From NCBI RefSeq assembly GCF_006517255.1, contig NZ_CP041185.1, positions 2,480,001 to 2,544,000 on the forward strand: a stretch of 64,000 nt of DNA, written 5' to 3'. This DNA comes from Janthinobacterium tructae (lineage in GTDB: Bacteria; Pseudomonadota; Gammaproteobacteria; Burkholderiales; Burkholderiaceae_D). This document shows positions 17,599-27,613 of this stretch, one piece after another (position 1 is the first letter of the stretch; every line of letters starts with the position of its first letter). A model generated the notes under the pieces. It was not told where the DNA came from and did no database searches. It was given only the letters and a program-made list of their open reading frames with translations. The translations under genes and the position numbers were made by a program.

Positions 17599-18486
17599 TT
17601 ACTTCTTGGATGGAGCGGCCGTGCCGTTACCCTTGAAGTACTTGAAGAATTCCGAACTCGGATCGACCACCATCACGTCGCCCTTGTCCTTGAACGTGGC
17701 GCGATAGGCTTCCAGGCTACGGTAAAACTTGTAGAACTCCGGATTCTTGCCAAACGCTTCCGCATACACCTGCGACGCCTTGGCATCGCCCTCGCCGCGG
17801 ATCTTCTCGGCTTCGCGATACGCTTCGGCCAGGATCACCGTGCGCTGCTTGTCGGCGTCGGCGCGGATTTTCTCGGAGTCGGCCGAACCGGTGGAACGCA
17901 GCTCATTGGCCACGCGCACGCGCTCGGACTTCATGCGCTCGTACACGGAGTTGTTGATCTGCTCGACGTAATCGACGCGTTTCAGGCGCACATCGACGAT
18001 GCCCACGCCGATAGCCTCGGCCTCGGCCGCCACCTTGGCTTTGATCGCCTGCATCACCTTGCCACGCTCGCCCGAGATCACTTCGCGCACGGTGCGCTTG
18101 GTGATTTCATCGTTCAGGGCGGCCTTGACGATTTGCGACATGCGGTTGCGGGCGCGGCTTTCATCGCCGCCGAAGCTGCGGAAATAGGTCTTCGGATTGA
18201 CGATGCGCCACTTCACATACGCGTCAACGAGGATGTTCTTCTTCTCGGCCGTGATGAAGCGCTCCGGCTCCGGCGTGTCGAGCGTCAGGATGCGCTTGTC
18301 CAGGTAGATAACGTTCTGGAACGGCGGCGGCAGCTTGAAGTACAAGCCAGGTTCGCTGATCACGTCCTTGACTTCACCGAGGGCGAAGACGATAGCGTAT
18401 TTACGCTGATCGACGACAAACACGGTCGAGGAAAGGAGCATGATCGCGATAAAGCCCGCGATCAGGGCGGCAACGATACGGTTCAT
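17599..18486 (-). CDS. hflC: HflC, FtsH-modulating SPFH membrane protein
   Basis: A 295-aa stomatin/prohibitin-like protein that with HflK forms the periplasm-exposed ring regulating the FtsH protease. One N-terminal membrane anchor (IVAALIAGFIAIMLLSSTVFVV), then an SPFH domain with GLYFKLPPPFQNVIYLDKR and the long coiled coil VRVANELRSTGSADSEKIRA. Its ATG overlaps the hflK stop by one base (TAATG), so the two are translationally coupled. Confidence 0.97.
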   Translation of the reverse strand: MNRIVAALIAGFIAIMLLSSTVFVVDQRKYAIVFALGEVKDVISEPGLYFKLPPPFQNVIYLDKRILTLDTPEPERFITAEKKNILVDAYVKWRIVNPKTYFRSFGGDESRARNRMSQIVKAALNDEITKRTVREVISGERGKVMQAIKAKVAAEAEAIGVGIVDVRLKRVDYVEQINNSVYERMKSERVRVANELRSTGSADSEKIRADADKQRTVILAEAYREAEKIRGEGDAKASQVYAEAFGKNPEFYKFYRSLEAYRATFKDKGDVMVVDPSSEFFKYFKGNGTAAPSKK

Positions 18487-19778
18487 TAGCGGCTCTCCCG
18501 TTCACGCGAAGAGCGGCTGTCGCGGCGCTGATTGACTTCTACTGTCGGCATGGCTTCCTGTGGTAAAACGGTGTTGGCTGCGGGTGTCGCGGCAGCACGG
18601 GCGGCAGCAGCGGCAGCATCGGTGGCAGCCGTCTGGGCGATCAACTTGTCGAGCGGCAGATACAGCAGATTGCTGCCCGTCTTGGCATCAACCATGACCT
18701 TGCTGGCACTGCTGAACACTTGCTGCATCGTTTCCAGGTACATGCGGTCGCGCGTGACGGCCGGCGCCTTCTGGTACTCAACCAGCACCTGCTTGAAGCG
18801 CGAGGCATTACCTTCGGAGTTCTCGGTCACCATGGCCCGGTAGGCCTCGGCTTCCTGCACCAGGCGGAATGCTGCGCCGCGTGCTTTTGGAATGACGTCG
18901 TTGGCGTAGGCCTGGCCTTCATTCTTCTGGCGCTCACGGTCCTGGCCTGCCTTGACGGCATCGTCGAAAGCGGCTTGCACCTGCTCTGGCGGCTGCACGG
19001 CCTGCATCGTCACGTTGTTGATCAACACGCCAGCCTTGTAACCTTCAAGAATTTGCTGCATCAATTTCTGCGTGTCGAATGCCACTTTTTCGCGGCCTTC
19101 ATACAGCACGAAGTCCATCTTGCTGCGGCCGACCACTTCGCGGATCGCCGTCTCGGCGACTTGGCGCAAGGTGTCTTCCTGGTCGCGCAGGCTGAACAGC
19201 CATTCCACGGGATCTTTCAGCGTGTACTGCACCGCGAACTGGATGTCGATGATGTTTTCATCGTCCGTCAGCATCAGCGACTCGCTGGCCTGCTTGTTGC
19301 GCAGCGACTGGCGGTAACCCACTTCCACCGTGCGCACCTGCGACACGTTGACGGTTTCATCGGTCTGGAACGGATACGGCCAGCGCCAGTTGAGACCGGC
19401 CGGCGCCGTGCGCGTGTATTGGCCAAACGTCAGCACCACGCCGCTCTGGCCCTCTTGCACGATGAAGGCGCCGCTGGCGAGCCAGATGAAGACGGCGATC
19501 ACGCCGACCACGCCGGCGGTGATGCCCGCACCCTTCATGTCGGGACGCGGGCCGCTGCCGCCACCGTTGTTATTGCCGCCGTTGTCGGGACGGTTCTTCT
19601 GTCCGAAAAAGGCGTTCAGGCGCTGATTGAAATCGCGCCACAACTGATCGAGGTCCGGCGGACCTTCGCCGGGTTTTTTGCCTTCTTGGGCTTTCTTGCC
19701 GTCGTCCTTGCGATTGCCCCAGCGGGGATCGTTCAGGGACAACTTCAAGCCTGTTTTTTTGAGTAGGGAGACAAGCAT
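18486..19778 (-). CDS. hflK: HflK, FtsH-modulating SPFH membrane protein
   Basis: A 430-aa partner of HflC. A Gly/Asn-rich cytoplasmic N-terminus (residues 61-80) precedes one membrane segment near 83-105 (GVVGVIAVFIWLASGAFIV). The SPFH domain (GLNWRWPYPFQTDETVNV) and a long helical stalk follow. The C-terminal tail is Ala-rich, then Arg/Ser/Glu-rich (RRDSRSSRERESR). It starts two bases after the hflX stop. Confidence 0.97.
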   Translation of the reverse strand: MLVSLLKKTGLKLSLNDPRWGNRKDDGKKAQEGKKPGEGPPDLDQLWRDFNQRLNAFFGQKNRPDNGGNNNGGGSGPRPDMKGAGITAGVVGVIAVFIWLASGAFIVQEGQSGVVLTFGQYTRTAPAGLNWRWPYPFQTDETVNVSQVRTVEVGYRQSLRNKQASESLMLTDDENIIDIQFAVQYTLKDPVEWLFSLRDQEDTLRQVAETAIREVVGRSKMDFVLYEGREKVAFDTQKLMQQILEGYKAGVLINNVTMQAVQPPEQVQAAFDDAVKAGQDRERQKNEGQAYANDVIPKARGAAFRLVQEAEAYRAMVTENSEGNASRFKQVLVEYQKAPAVTRDRMYLETMQQVFSSASKVMVDAKTGSNLLYLPLDKLIAQTAATDAAAAAARAAATPAANTVLPQEAMPTVEVNQRRDSRSSRERESR

Positions 19779-19780
19779 AA

Positions 19781-21004
19781 CTATCGTGTTCCGACTTGGG
19801 AGTGGGTGGAAATCCTATCGTCCTCGCCAGGCTCTTCGTCCTGGTCCGGGGCGGCGCCATCGTGCTGGTCGTACTGACCGTCCAACTGATCTTCCTGCGG
19901 TGCTGCGTCGTTCTGATACAGGTGCGCCGAACCAGGCGCCTTCCTGGCCATCTCGACAATCGCATCGCGCAGCAGGTCGAGCCCGCTGCCCTTCTGCGCA
20001 CTCACGAACACGCGACTGATCGTAGCATATTCGTCGCGCTCCACCGAAGGCTCCAGCCCGGCCGCGTCGATCTTGTTCCACACGAGGATTTGCGGAATGT
20101 GATCGGCGCCGATCTCTTTCAAGACCAGATTGACCTGCTCGATCTGCTCCATGCGTACCGGCGACGCAGCGTCGACGACATGCAGCAGCAAATCGGCATG
20201 GATGGTTTCTTCGAGCGTGGCGCGGAAAGCGGCCACCAATTGATGCGGCAATTCGCGCACGAAGCCGACCGTGTCGGAGATCACCACGTTGCCCACTTCC
20301 TGGCCCAGGTAAACCCGGCGCGAGGTGGTGTCGAGGGTGGCGAACAACTGGTCGGCAACATACACGCCGGCCTTGGTCACGGCATTGAACAGGGTCGACT
20401 TGCCGGCATTGGTATAGCCGACCAGGGACACCGAGAATGTGTGATTGCGGCCGCGTGCGCGGCGCTGCGTTTCGCGCTGCTTGTGCAGCTTTTCCAGGCG
20501 GGCGCGCAAGGCCTTGACACGGTCGCCGATCAGCCGGCGGTCGGTCTCGAGCTGCGTCTCGCCGGGACCGCGCAAGCCGATACCGCCCTTTTGCCGCTCA
20601 AGGTGGGTCCAGCCGCGGATCAGGCGCGTGGCCAGATGCTGCAGCTGGGCCAGCTCGACTTGCAGCTTGCCCTCGTGGCTCTTGGCGCGCTGCGCAAAGA
20701 TATCGAGGATCAGGCTGGTACGGTCGAGCACCCGCACATTCAGGCGCTTTTCCAGATTGCGCTGCTGGGCAGGTGAGAGGGCGTGATTGAAGATGACGAT
20801 TTCCAGGCCATCGTTGACGACGACGTCGCCAATTTCATCGGCCTTGCCGCTGCCGACGAAATACGCGGAATCGGGACTGGAACGCTTGGCGGTAATGGTG
20901 GAAATCGGGTCCGCGCCAGCCGAACGCGACAACAGCATGAGTTCTTCCATGCTGGCGTCGAAGTCGCTGTGACCGAAGTCAACCCCGACTAGTACGGCGC
21001 GCAT
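19781..21004 (-). CDS. hflX: HflX, ribosome-associated GTPase
   Basis: A 407-aa TRAFAC GTPase that splits or rescues stalled ribosomes, especially under stress. The N-terminal HflX domain has YFVGSGKADEI and GPGETQLETDRR. The G1 loop GYTNAGKS is at 196-203, G3 is DTVGF and G4 is NKID. The last 45 residues form an unusual acidic, Gln/Asp-rich tail (QEDQLDGQYDQHDG, DQDEEPGEDD). ATG 21004 is preferred; a TTG at 21019 would add five residues. Gene order hfq-hflX-hflK-hflC is conserved across proteobacteria. Confidence 0.96.
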   Translation of the reverse strand: MRAVLVGVDFGHSDFDASMEELMLLSRSAGADPISTITAKRSSPDSAYFVGSGKADEIGDVVVNDGLEIVIFNHALSPAQQRNLEKRLNVRVLDRTSLILDIFAQRAKSHEGKLQVELAQLQHLATRLIRGWTHLERQKGGIGLRGPGETQLETDRRLIGDRVKALRARLEKLHKQRETQRRARGRNHTFSVSLVGYTNAGKSTLFNAVTKAGVYVADQLFATLDTTSRRVYLGQEVGNVVISDTVGFVRELPHQLVAAFRATLEETIHADLLLHVVDAASPVRMEQIEQVNLVLKEIGADHIPQILVWNKIDAAGLEPSVERDEYATISRVFVSAQKGSGLDLLRDAIVEMARKAPGSAHLYQNDAAPQEDQLDGQYDQHDGAAPDQDEEPGEDDRISTHSQVGTR

Positions 21005-21118
21005 GATGGCATCAGACAAGTTGCGGCGGACGCCGACGCCGATGCAAACGCATCAGCGCCGCTGGCGCGGACGGAGGCGATGGAGGGTGAAAGGCGCTGG
21101 GCCTTCAAGCTCAACGCT

Positions 21119-21355
21119 TTACTCCGCTTCAGATTCAATATTGAGATTGACGGCACGGGCCGGCACCACTGTCGAGATGGCATGCTTGTACACCATCTGT
21201 GTCACCGTATTGCGCAGCAATACGACATATTGATCGAACGATTCGATATGGCCCTGCAATTTAATGCCATTGACCAGGTAGATCGAGACAGGAACATGCT
21301 CTTTGCGTAATGCATTGAGGAATGGGTCTTGTAACAGTTGCCCTTTGTTGCTCAT
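21119..21355 (-). CDS. hfq: RNA chaperone Hfq
   Basis: A 78-aa Hfq, the hexameric Sm-like protein that pairs small RNAs with mRNAs. The Sm1 ([18 protein letters not shown]) and Sm2 (YKHAIST) motifs and the proximal-face [11 protein letters not shown] helix are complete. The C-terminal tail is short. It lies between der and hflX; the 240-base gap upstream, with the hairpin at 21540-21564, probably contains its own promoter. Confidence 0.98.
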   Translation of the reverse strand: MSNKGQLLQDPFLNALRKEHVPVSIYLVNGIKLQGHIESFDQYVVLLRNTVTQMVYKHAISTVVPARAVNLNIESEAE

Positions 21356-21539
21356 AACAGCTCCGTTGTTTATGTTGTTGTGTAAGAATTGGAGGCGACT
21401 CGCTTGATTTCAAGTGCTCTCACACCTTTCAAAGAAAGAAAGATGCGTCATAGCTACTGTAACCTGTTTTCGCGATCGCTGTCGCGCATGGCGCATTAAC
21501 ACTTTATTATTTCCGTGCAAACAGCCATTAATGGTTGTC

Positions 21540-21564
21540 GGCGCCGCATTATCTCTGCGGCGCC
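21540..21564. other. Stable intergenic hairpin between der and hfq
   Basis: GGCGCCGCA and TGCGGCGCC pair perfectly around a seven-base loop, about 30 bases after the der stop. No T-run follows on the minus strand, so it is not a classical terminator. It may protect the 3' end of der mRNA or weaken readthrough into hfq. Confidence 0.5.
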
Positions 21565-21595
21565 TTAATATGCACTTAATCCAGCGATGAACTCA

Positions 21596-22942
21596 TTACT
21601 TGCTCGGCGTGCGTGCAAACGGGTTTTTACCCGTACGCAATTCGATGCGCAGCGGCGTGCCGACCAGCGCAAACGTATCGCGGAAATGTTTTTCCAGATA
21701 GCGTTTGTACGGATCGCCGACGGCGTCGAGCGCATTGCCGTGAATCACGATCACCGGCGGGTTCATGCCGCCCTGGTGGGCGTAGCGCAGCTTCGGACGG
21801 ATCGAGCCCTTGCGGCGCGGCTCCTGCTTCTCCACGGCCTCGATCAGGGCGCGCGTCAGCTTCGGCGTCGACAGGTCGCACATGGCGGCTGCATACGCGG
21901 CGTTGAGCGACTTCATCAATGGACCGATGTTGGTGCCCTTCAGCGCCGAAATGAAATGCATCTGCGCGAACGACAGGAAATCGAGCTTGCGGTCGATATC
22001 GATCTTGATCTCGTCGCGTTCGTGCGATTGCAAGCCATCCCATTTATTCACGGCCACCACCAGCGCGCGGCCCGATTCCAGGATGAAGCCGGCGATATGC
22101 GCGTCTTGTTCGGAAATATCCTGCTGCGCGTCGAGCATCAGCACGACCACGTTGGCTTCGGAAATCGATTGCAGGGTTTTCACCACCGAGAATTTCTCGA
22201 TCGCTTCAAACACCTTGCCGCGGCGGCGGATACCGGCCGTGTCGATCAGCGTGTATTGCTGGCCATCGCGCTCGAACGGGATTTCGATCGAGTCGCGCGT
22301 CGTGCCCGGCATGTCGAAGGCGATCACGCGCTCTTCGCCCAGCAGCGTGTTGATCAAGGTCGACTTGCCCACGTTCGGACGGCCGACGAGGGCGATCTTG
22401 ATGCCGCGATCGGTCTTTTCCAGCTCTTCAGGCTCATCCGGACGCTGCGCGAACGCCAGGTCCAGCATCACTTCGACGAGGTCGTTGACACCGTCGCCGT
22501 GCGCCGACGAAATCGCATACGGATCGCCCATGCCCAATTCATAGAATTCGGACACGACGGCCGTATAGCGCATGCCTTCGCTTTTGTTCACCACCAGCAA
22601 GACCGGGCGACCGCTCTTGCGCAGGAAGTCAACGATGGTCTTGTCATGCGGGGTCAGGCCTTGACGGCCGTCCACGATGAACACCACCACATCGGCCTCG
22701 GCCACGGCCTGCTTGGTCTGCAGTGCCATCTGGTGCATGATGCCTTCCTTGGCGACGGGTTCGAAACCACCCGTATCGATGACCAGGAAGGGACGTTCGC
22801 CGACACGGCCTTCGCCATAGTGACGATCGCGCGTCAACCCAGGCAAATCCGCCACCAGCGCATCGCGCGAGCGGGTCAGACGATTGAATAAAGTCGATTT
22901 CCCAACATTGGGTCGACCTACTAGTGCAATTACCGGCTTCAT
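21596..22942 (-). CDS. der: Ribosome-assembly GTPase Der (EngA)
   Basis: A 448-aa double-domain GTPase needed for 50S subunit assembly. Two G1 loops GRPNVGKS (about 9-16 and 187-194), two DxxG motifs (DTGGF and DTAGI), NKxD elements and a C-terminal KH-like domain ending in a basic tail are present. It begins four bases after the bamB stop, so bamB and der are cotranscribed. Confidence 0.98.
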   Translation of the reverse strand: MKPVIALVGRPNVGKSTLFNRLTRSRDALVADLPGLTRDRHYGEGRVGERPFLVIDTGGFEPVAKEGIMHQMALQTKQAVAEADVVVFIVDGRQGLTPHDKTIVDFLRKSGRPVLLVVNKSEGMRYTAVVSEFYELGMGDPYAISSAHGDGVNDLVEVMLDLAFAQRPDEPEELEKTDRGIKIALVGRPNVGKSTLINTLLGEERVIAFDMPGTTRDSIEIPFERDGQQYTLIDTAGIRRRGKVFEAIEKFSVVKTLQSISEANVVVLMLDAQQDISEQDAHIAGFILESGRALVVAVNKWDGLQSHERDEIKIDIDRKLDFLSFAQMHFISALKGTNIGPLMKSLNAAYAAAMCDLSTPKLTRALIEAVEKQEPRRKGSIRPKLRYAHQGGMNPPVIVIHGNALDAVGDPYKRYLEKHFRDTFALVGTPLRIELRTGKNPFARTPSK

Positions 22943-22946
22943 TGTA

Positions 22947-24092
22947 TTACTCGACCGCGAGAGCGGTCACTGTCCCTGATTGGGTTTGAAAAATCAAATT
23001 CGAACCGGCAACAACGGGAGCCGAAACAATCGGGCTTCCATCGGTGCTGACACGACCTATTAATGCGCCATCTTCCCGTGACAGGAAGTGGATATAACCT
23101 TGATAGTCACCGACGGCGACGCTGCGGCCGAAAGAGGCCGGCGTCGACAGGCGGCGGCGCGCCAGCGCCTCATTCTTCCAGGCGCTCTGGCCGCCTTCGC
23201 GGCTGAACGCCACCACGGCGCCCTGGGCGTCGGCGGCAAACACGAAACGCTGGTCGACGGCCACGCCCACATCGGACGAGATCGGCTTGGTCCAGCGCGG
23301 CACGCCCGTAGCGGCATCGAAACAGCCCGCCTTGCCCTGATACGTGACGGCGCACACTTCACCCTCGAACACCACCGGCGTGCCGGCGATGTCGGAGACG
23401 CGCTCCAGTTCGGTAGCGCCGCGCGGTTCGCTGACGACGATCTCCCAGCGTACCACACCGGTGGCCGCCGTCAGTGCCAGCAGCTTGCCGCCCGGCTGGG
23501 CCACGTAGACATTCGCGCCGCCCAGCACCATGCCCGGCGCATTGCGCAGGGTCAGTGCCGGCGTGGCGCGCTGCACCGTCCACTTGCGCTCGCCCGTCTT
23601 GGCATCGAAGCCGACGATGCGGTTATCCACGCTGCGCACCACGACCACGCCCTGCCCCACGACGGGTGCCGTCAATACTTCGCTGGACGCCTGTGCCTTC
23701 CACAACTGCTTGCCATCGGCGTCAAACGCCAGCACGGCGCCCTTGGCGGCGCCCACGGCCACCACGCTGCCATCGCTACCGGCGCTCGACGTGATGTCGC
23801 TGCCGGCCTTGACGCGCCAGGTTTCACGGCCGCTGGCCGCATCCAGGCGCGCCAGCGCGCCATCGGCATTGACCACGTACAGGCTGTTGCCGGCCAGCGC
23901 AGGCGTAAACGCGTACACGCCGGCCTTGCCGATCGAATACTTCCAGGCGTCGCGCACGGCAATGCTCGATTTTAACTCGACCAGCTTGGCCGGTTCGACT
24001 TTCGGGTCTTTCGAGGCGAACGGGTTCCAGGACGAGCAACCTGCCATCAGGGCCAACAGACTTGCAGCTACCAGCTTTTCAGTGACACGCAT
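22947..24092 (-). CDS. bamB: Outer-membrane assembly lipoprotein BamB
   Basis: A 381-aa beta-propeller lipoprotein of the BAM complex, scaffolding BamA at the periplasmic face of the outer membrane. The signal peptide [20 protein letters not shown] has the lipobox with Cys19. The rest shows PQQ-like propeller blades (for example [18 protein letters not shown] and [19 protein letters not shown]). The start at 24092 follows from the signal; an AAAGGTTGG site lies upstream. It sits between yfgM and der in the usual order. Confidence 0.96.
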   Translation of the reverse strand: MRVTEKLVAASLLALMAGCSSWNPFASKDPKVEPAKLVELKSSIAVRDAWKYSIGKAGVYAFTPALAGNSLYVVNADGALARLDAASGRETWRVKAGSDITSSAGSDGSVVAVGAAKGAVLAFDADGKQLWKAQASSEVLTAPVVGQGVVVVRSVDNRIVGFDAKTGERKWTVQRATPALTLRNAPGMVLGGANVYVAQPGGKLLALTAATGVVRWEIVVSEPRGATELERVSDIAGTPVVFEGEVCAVTYQGKAGCFDAATGVPRWTKPISSDVGVAVDQRFVFAADAQGAVVAFSREGGQSAWKNEALARRRLSTPASFGRSVAVGDYQGYIHFLSREDGALIGRVSTDGSPIVSAPVVAGSNLIFQTQSGTVTALAVE

Positions 24093-24176
24093 AAGTGTTA
24101 TCCAACCTTTTTCTTGTACTTGTAAGGGCAAGGCAGGCGGCGGGTACGCCGCGCAGCAAAACCATCAGTGTTCCTG

Positions 24177-24845
24177 TCAGGCGGCGGCCTTGTCAGCCTT
24201 GGCCTTGTCTTCCGGTACCGTACCGCCAATCGCTTCCAGTTTGACCTGGATCAGTTGACGGCCTGGATTGTTCTTGTCCGTCGCGGCTATCGCGGCCAGG
24301 TAGGCCGTGCGTGCATCGGCCAGCTTGTTTTGCGCCACCAGGATGTCGCCCTTGCGGTCGGCCACGGCACCGGCAAATTGCGCCACGGAAGCCGTCGCCA
24401 GCACTTTCAACGCTTCATCGTAGGCTTTTTCGTCCAGCAAGACACCGGCCAGGCGCAGCTTGGCGATGACCTTGTACTCTTCCGTGCCATGCTCGGCTAC
24501 CCATTGCAGCTGGGTCTTGGCCGTTTTCAGGTCATTCGCGTCGAACGCCACCTTGGCCGCGGCCAGGGCGCTCATCTGCGCATATGCCGTGCCGCTGAAG
24601 CGCGACTGCATGTCGCCGGCCGCGCGCATCACCTTGGCCGTGTCCTTGGCGGCGATGGCGTTTTGCAGTTCGTCGTACAGCTGGCCCGCTTGCGCAGCCT
24701 GCGTGCGCTGGTAGTACTGCCAGCCAGCCCAGCCGCTATAGCCTGCCAGCGCCACGATCAGGACCCAGGAGGTCAGATTGCCATTGCGCTGCCACCAGGC
24801 CTTCAGGGTTGCCAGTTGTTCTTGTTCTTCGTGATCGTATGCCAT
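24177..24845 (-). CDS. yfgM: YfgM/AncA-type TPR membrane protein
   Basis: A 222-aa protein with one N-terminal membrane helix (LTSWVLIVALAGYSGWAGWQ, about residues 24-43) and a periplasmic TPR-like domain built of Ala-rich helical pairs. Members associate with the Sec translocon and periplasmic chaperones. A basic/acidic Lys/Asp/Ala tail closes the protein. It lies between hisS and bamB, as in other proteobacteria. Confidence 0.92.
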   Translation of the reverse strand: MAYDHEEQEQLATLKAWWQRNGNLTSWVLIVALAGYSGWAGWQYYQRTQAAQAGQLYDELQNAIAAKDTAKVMRAAGDMQSRFSGTAYAQMSALAAAKVAFDANDLKTAKTQLQWVAEHGTEEYKVIAKLRLAGVLLDEKAYDEALKVLATASVAQFAGAVADRKGDILVAQNKLADARTAYLAAIAATDKNNPGRQLIQVKLEAIGGTVPEDKAKADKAAA

Positions 24846-24899
24846 GTGTCGTCAGTTTTAATGAGTAGTTGATCGAGGGTAGTACGGTCTTACTTCAAA

Positions 24900-26261
24900 T
24901 CAATGGTGGTGATGCACATGGCCGCCAGGACCGTGGTCGTGGCCGCAATCGTGGTCGCCGATGATCTGGTCCACCACGTAATCGACGACATCGTCGAACG
25001 GTACCGTGCTCTGCTGCGCGCCGGCATCGGCTTCGCGCATGGCTTTCACCGTGGCGACATTGTTGGCGATTTCATCGTCGCCCATGATCACGGCAAACGC
25101 CGCGCCGCTGGCATCGGCCTTTTTCATTTGCGTCTTGAAGCTGCCGCCGCCGTTGCTCGCTGCGCAATGTAGCACAACGTCGAGGCCCGCATCGCGAATC
25201 CGCTCGGCCAGCACGAACGCTTGCAAGCCTGCCTGCTCGCCCTGGTGCACCAGGTACACGTCGCACTGGGCCGGCGCTTCCGGTTCAGCCGCATCCTTCA
25301 TCAGCAGCACCAGGCGTTCGACGCCCATGCCGAAACCGACGGCTGGCGTCGATTTGCCACCGAACATTTCCACCATGCCGTCGTAGCGGCCACCGGCGCA
25401 CACCGTGCCTTGCGCGCCCAGCTTGTCGCTGACCCACTCGAACACCGTGCGGTTGTAGTAATCGAGGCCGCGCACCAGGCGTGGATTGATGGTGAACGGG
25501 ATATTGTTGTGGTTCAAGATCTTCTGCACGCCATGGAAGTGCGCCAGCGATTCCTCGCCCAGGTAATCGAGCAGTTTCGGCGCGCCATTGACCAGGTCCT
25601 GCATGGCAGGATTCTTGGTGTCGAGGATGCGCAGCGGATTGCTGTGCAGGCGGCGCTTGGCTTCTTCGTCCAGCAGCTCACTGTGGCTTTCCAGGTAGGT
25701 GATCAGGTCGGCGCGGTGGCGCAGACGCTCGGCCGCGTCGCCGATCGAGTTCAATTCCAGACGGATGCCTTCCAGGCCCAGGTCATCCCACAGACGGCGC
25801 GACAGCATGATGATCTCGGCGTCGATATCAGGCCCCGTAAAACCGATGGCTTCCACGCCGAACTGGTGGAACTGGCGATAGCGGCCCTTTTGCGGGCGCT
25901 CGTGGCGGAACATCTGGCCCTTGTACCACAGGCGTTTCGGGCCTTCGTAGACGAGGTTGTGTTCGACCACGGCGCGCACCACGCCGGCCGTGCCTTCAGG
26001 ACGCAGGGTCAGGTTGTCGCCGTTCATCGAATCGGTGAACGAGTACATTTCCTTTTCCACGATATCGGTCACGGCGCCGATGGCGCGCGCGAACAATTTC
26101 GTTTCTTCCACGATCGGCGTGCGGATCTGCTGGAAGCCATAGCTTTGCAGCACGGATTGCGCCGTATTTTCAAACAATTCCCACAGCGGGGCGTCGGCGG
26201 GCAGCACGTCATTCATGCCTTTGACGGCGGTGATTTTATCGAGCTTTTTATTTTCGGACAT
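24900..26261 (-). CDS. hisS: Histidyl-tRNA synthetase with a His-rich C-terminal tail
   Basis: A 453-aa class II synthetase that charges tRNA-His. Motif 2 ([25 protein letters not shown] region), the histidine-binding [15 protein letters not shown] and AGGRYDGM, and the anticodon-binding alpha/beta domain are all present. The last 19 residues, [19 protein letters not shown], contain eight His and one Cys after the normal end of the anticodon domain ([10 protein letters not shown]). The stop follows directly, so this is a genuine natural His-rich tail. It is preceded by ispG and shares its transcript. Confidence 0.97.
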   Translation of the reverse strand: MSENKKLDKITAVKGMNDVLPADAPLWELFENTAQSVLQSYGFQQIRTPIVEETKLFARAIGAVTDIVEKEMYSFTDSMNGDNLTLRPEGTAGVVRAVVEHNLVYEGPKRLWYKGQMFRHERPQKGRYRQFHQFGVEAIGFTGPDIDAEIIMLSRRLWDDLGLEGIRLELNSIGDAAERLRHRADLITYLESHSELLDEEAKRRLHSNPLRILDTKNPAMQDLVNGAPKLLDYLGEESLAHFHGVQKILNHNNIPFTINPRLVRGLDYYNRTVFEWVSDKLGAQGTVCAGGRYDGMVEMFGGKSTPAVGFGMGVERLVLLMKDAAEPEAPAQCDVYLVHQGEQAGLQAFVLAERIRDAGLDVVLHCAASNGGGSFKTQMKKADASGAAFAVIMGDDEIANNVATVKAMREADAGAQQSTVPFDDVVDYVVDQIIGDHDCGHDHGPGGHVHHHH

Positions 26262-26282
26262 AGTGTTCTCTTTAACTTGATT

Positions 26283-26318
26283 GTCGGATTACGCGCGTAG
26301 CGCTAATCCGACCTACGC
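26283..26318. repeat. REP-like palindromic repeat (copy B)
   Basis: GTCGGATTA and TAATCCGAC arms with a GC-rich centre GCGCGTAGCGC. Reverse-complemented, it matches copy A at 6511-6545, including flanking GCGTAGG and CAA. The stop codon TAG of ispG (26313-26315) is supplied by this repeat (TAGGTCGGATTA). Confidence 0.75.
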
Positions 26319-27575
26319 TGCTGCGCCATAATGGCTTTTAACATAATTGAGGACGATGTCCTGGAATTCCTCGACGATGCGTTCGCCGCGCAGGGTGACG
26401 ACTTTTTCGCCGTCGACAAACACGGGCGCGGCCGGCGACTCGCCCGTGCCGGGCAGGCTGATGCCGATGTTCGCATGCTTCGATTCACCGGGGCCGTTGA
26501 CGATGCAGCCCATGACGGCCACGTTCATCGCTTCCACGCCCGGATACGATTTTTTCCATTCCGGCATCTGCTCGCGCAGATACGTCTGGATGTTGTCGGC
26601 CAGCTCCTGGAAGGTGGTCGATGTGGTGCGGCCACAGCCCGGACAGGCAATCACCATCGGCGCGAACTTGCGCAAGCCCATGGTTTGCAAAATTTCCTGA
26701 CCGACGATCACTTCGCGCGTGCGGTCACCGCCCGGCTCTGGCGTGAGCGAGATGCGGATGGTGTCGCCGATGCCCTCTTGCAGCAGCACGGACAGCGCCG
26801 CGGTGGACGCCACGATGCCCTTGCTGCCCATGCCCGCTTCCGTCAGGCCCAGGTGCAGCGGATAATCGCAGCGCTGGGCCAGTTCGCGGTACACGGCGAT
26901 CAGGTCTTGCACGCCCGAGACCTTGCACGACAGGATGATCTTGTCGCGGCCCAGGCCCAGCTCTTCGGCGCGCACGGCATTTTCAATCGCCGACGTCACC
27001 AGCGCTTCATACATGACGGCTTGCGCCGGCCACGGGTCGCTGCGGCCCGCGTTTTCGTCCATGATGCGCGCCAGCAAGGCTTGATCGAGGCTGCCCCAGT
27101 TCACGCCGATGCGCACCGGCTTGTCGTACTTGCAAGCCGCTTCGATCATTTGCGCAAATTGCGTGTCGCGCTTGGCGCCCTTGCCCACATTGCCCGGATT
27201 GATGCGGTACTTCGACAGCGCGCGCGCGCAATCGGGGTAATCGTTGAGCAGGGTATGGCCGTTATAGTGAAAATCGCCCACCAGCGGCACGTCGATGTCC
27301 ATCTTGTCGAGCTGCTCGCGGATATACGGCACGGCGGCCGCCGCTTCCGGACGGTCCACCGTCAGGCGCACCAGTTCCGAACCGGCACGCGCCAGTTCCT
27401 TGATCTGGATCGCCGTGCCGATGGCGTCGGCCGTATCCGTGTTCGTCATCGACTGCACCACCACGGGGGCGTCGCCGCCCACCCAGATCTGGCGCTGGCC
27501 GTGCGCGATCAGCACCTTGCGGCTGTCGCGGCGGCCGGAAGGACCGGAGCCGATCGCTGTTTTCGAGGTAGCCAT
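26313..27575 (-). CDS. ispG: 4-hydroxy-3-methylbut-2-en-1-yl diphosphate synthase
   Basis: A 420-aa IspG of the MEP isoprenoid pathway, an iron-sulfur enzyme that reductively opens MEcPP to HMBPP. The [4Fe-4S] ligands are in CPGCGR and in [12 protein letters not shown], and the N-terminal TIM barrel has [11 protein letters not shown]. The stop codon lies inside a REP-like repeat, so the last residues (HYGAAA) may be shaped by that insertion. It lies between rodZ and hisS in the conserved cluster. Confidence 0.97.
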   Translation of the reverse strand: MATSKTAIGSGPSGRRDSRKVLIAHGQRQIWVGGDAPVVVQSMTNTDTADAIGTAIQIKELARAGSELVRLTVDRPEAAAAVPYIREQLDKMDIDVPLVGDFHYNGHTLLNDYPDCARALSKYRINPGNVGKGAKRDTQFAQMIEAACKYDKPVRIGVNWGSLDQALLARIMDENAGRSDPWPAQAVMYEALVTSAIENAVRAEELGLGRDKIILSCKVSGVQDLIAVYRELAQRCDYPLHLGLTEAGMGSKGIVASTAALSVLLQEGIGDTIRISLTPEPGGDRTREVIVGQEILQTMGLRKFAPMVIACPGCGRTTSTTFQELADNIQTYLREQMPEWKKSYPGVEAMNVAVMGCIVNGPGESKHANIGISLPGTGESPAAPVFVDGEKVVTLRGERIVEEFQDIVLNYVKSHYGAAA

Positions 27576-27613
27576 AATATTATCTTCTGAGTTTGCTTGA
27601 ACGGTTACTGCAA

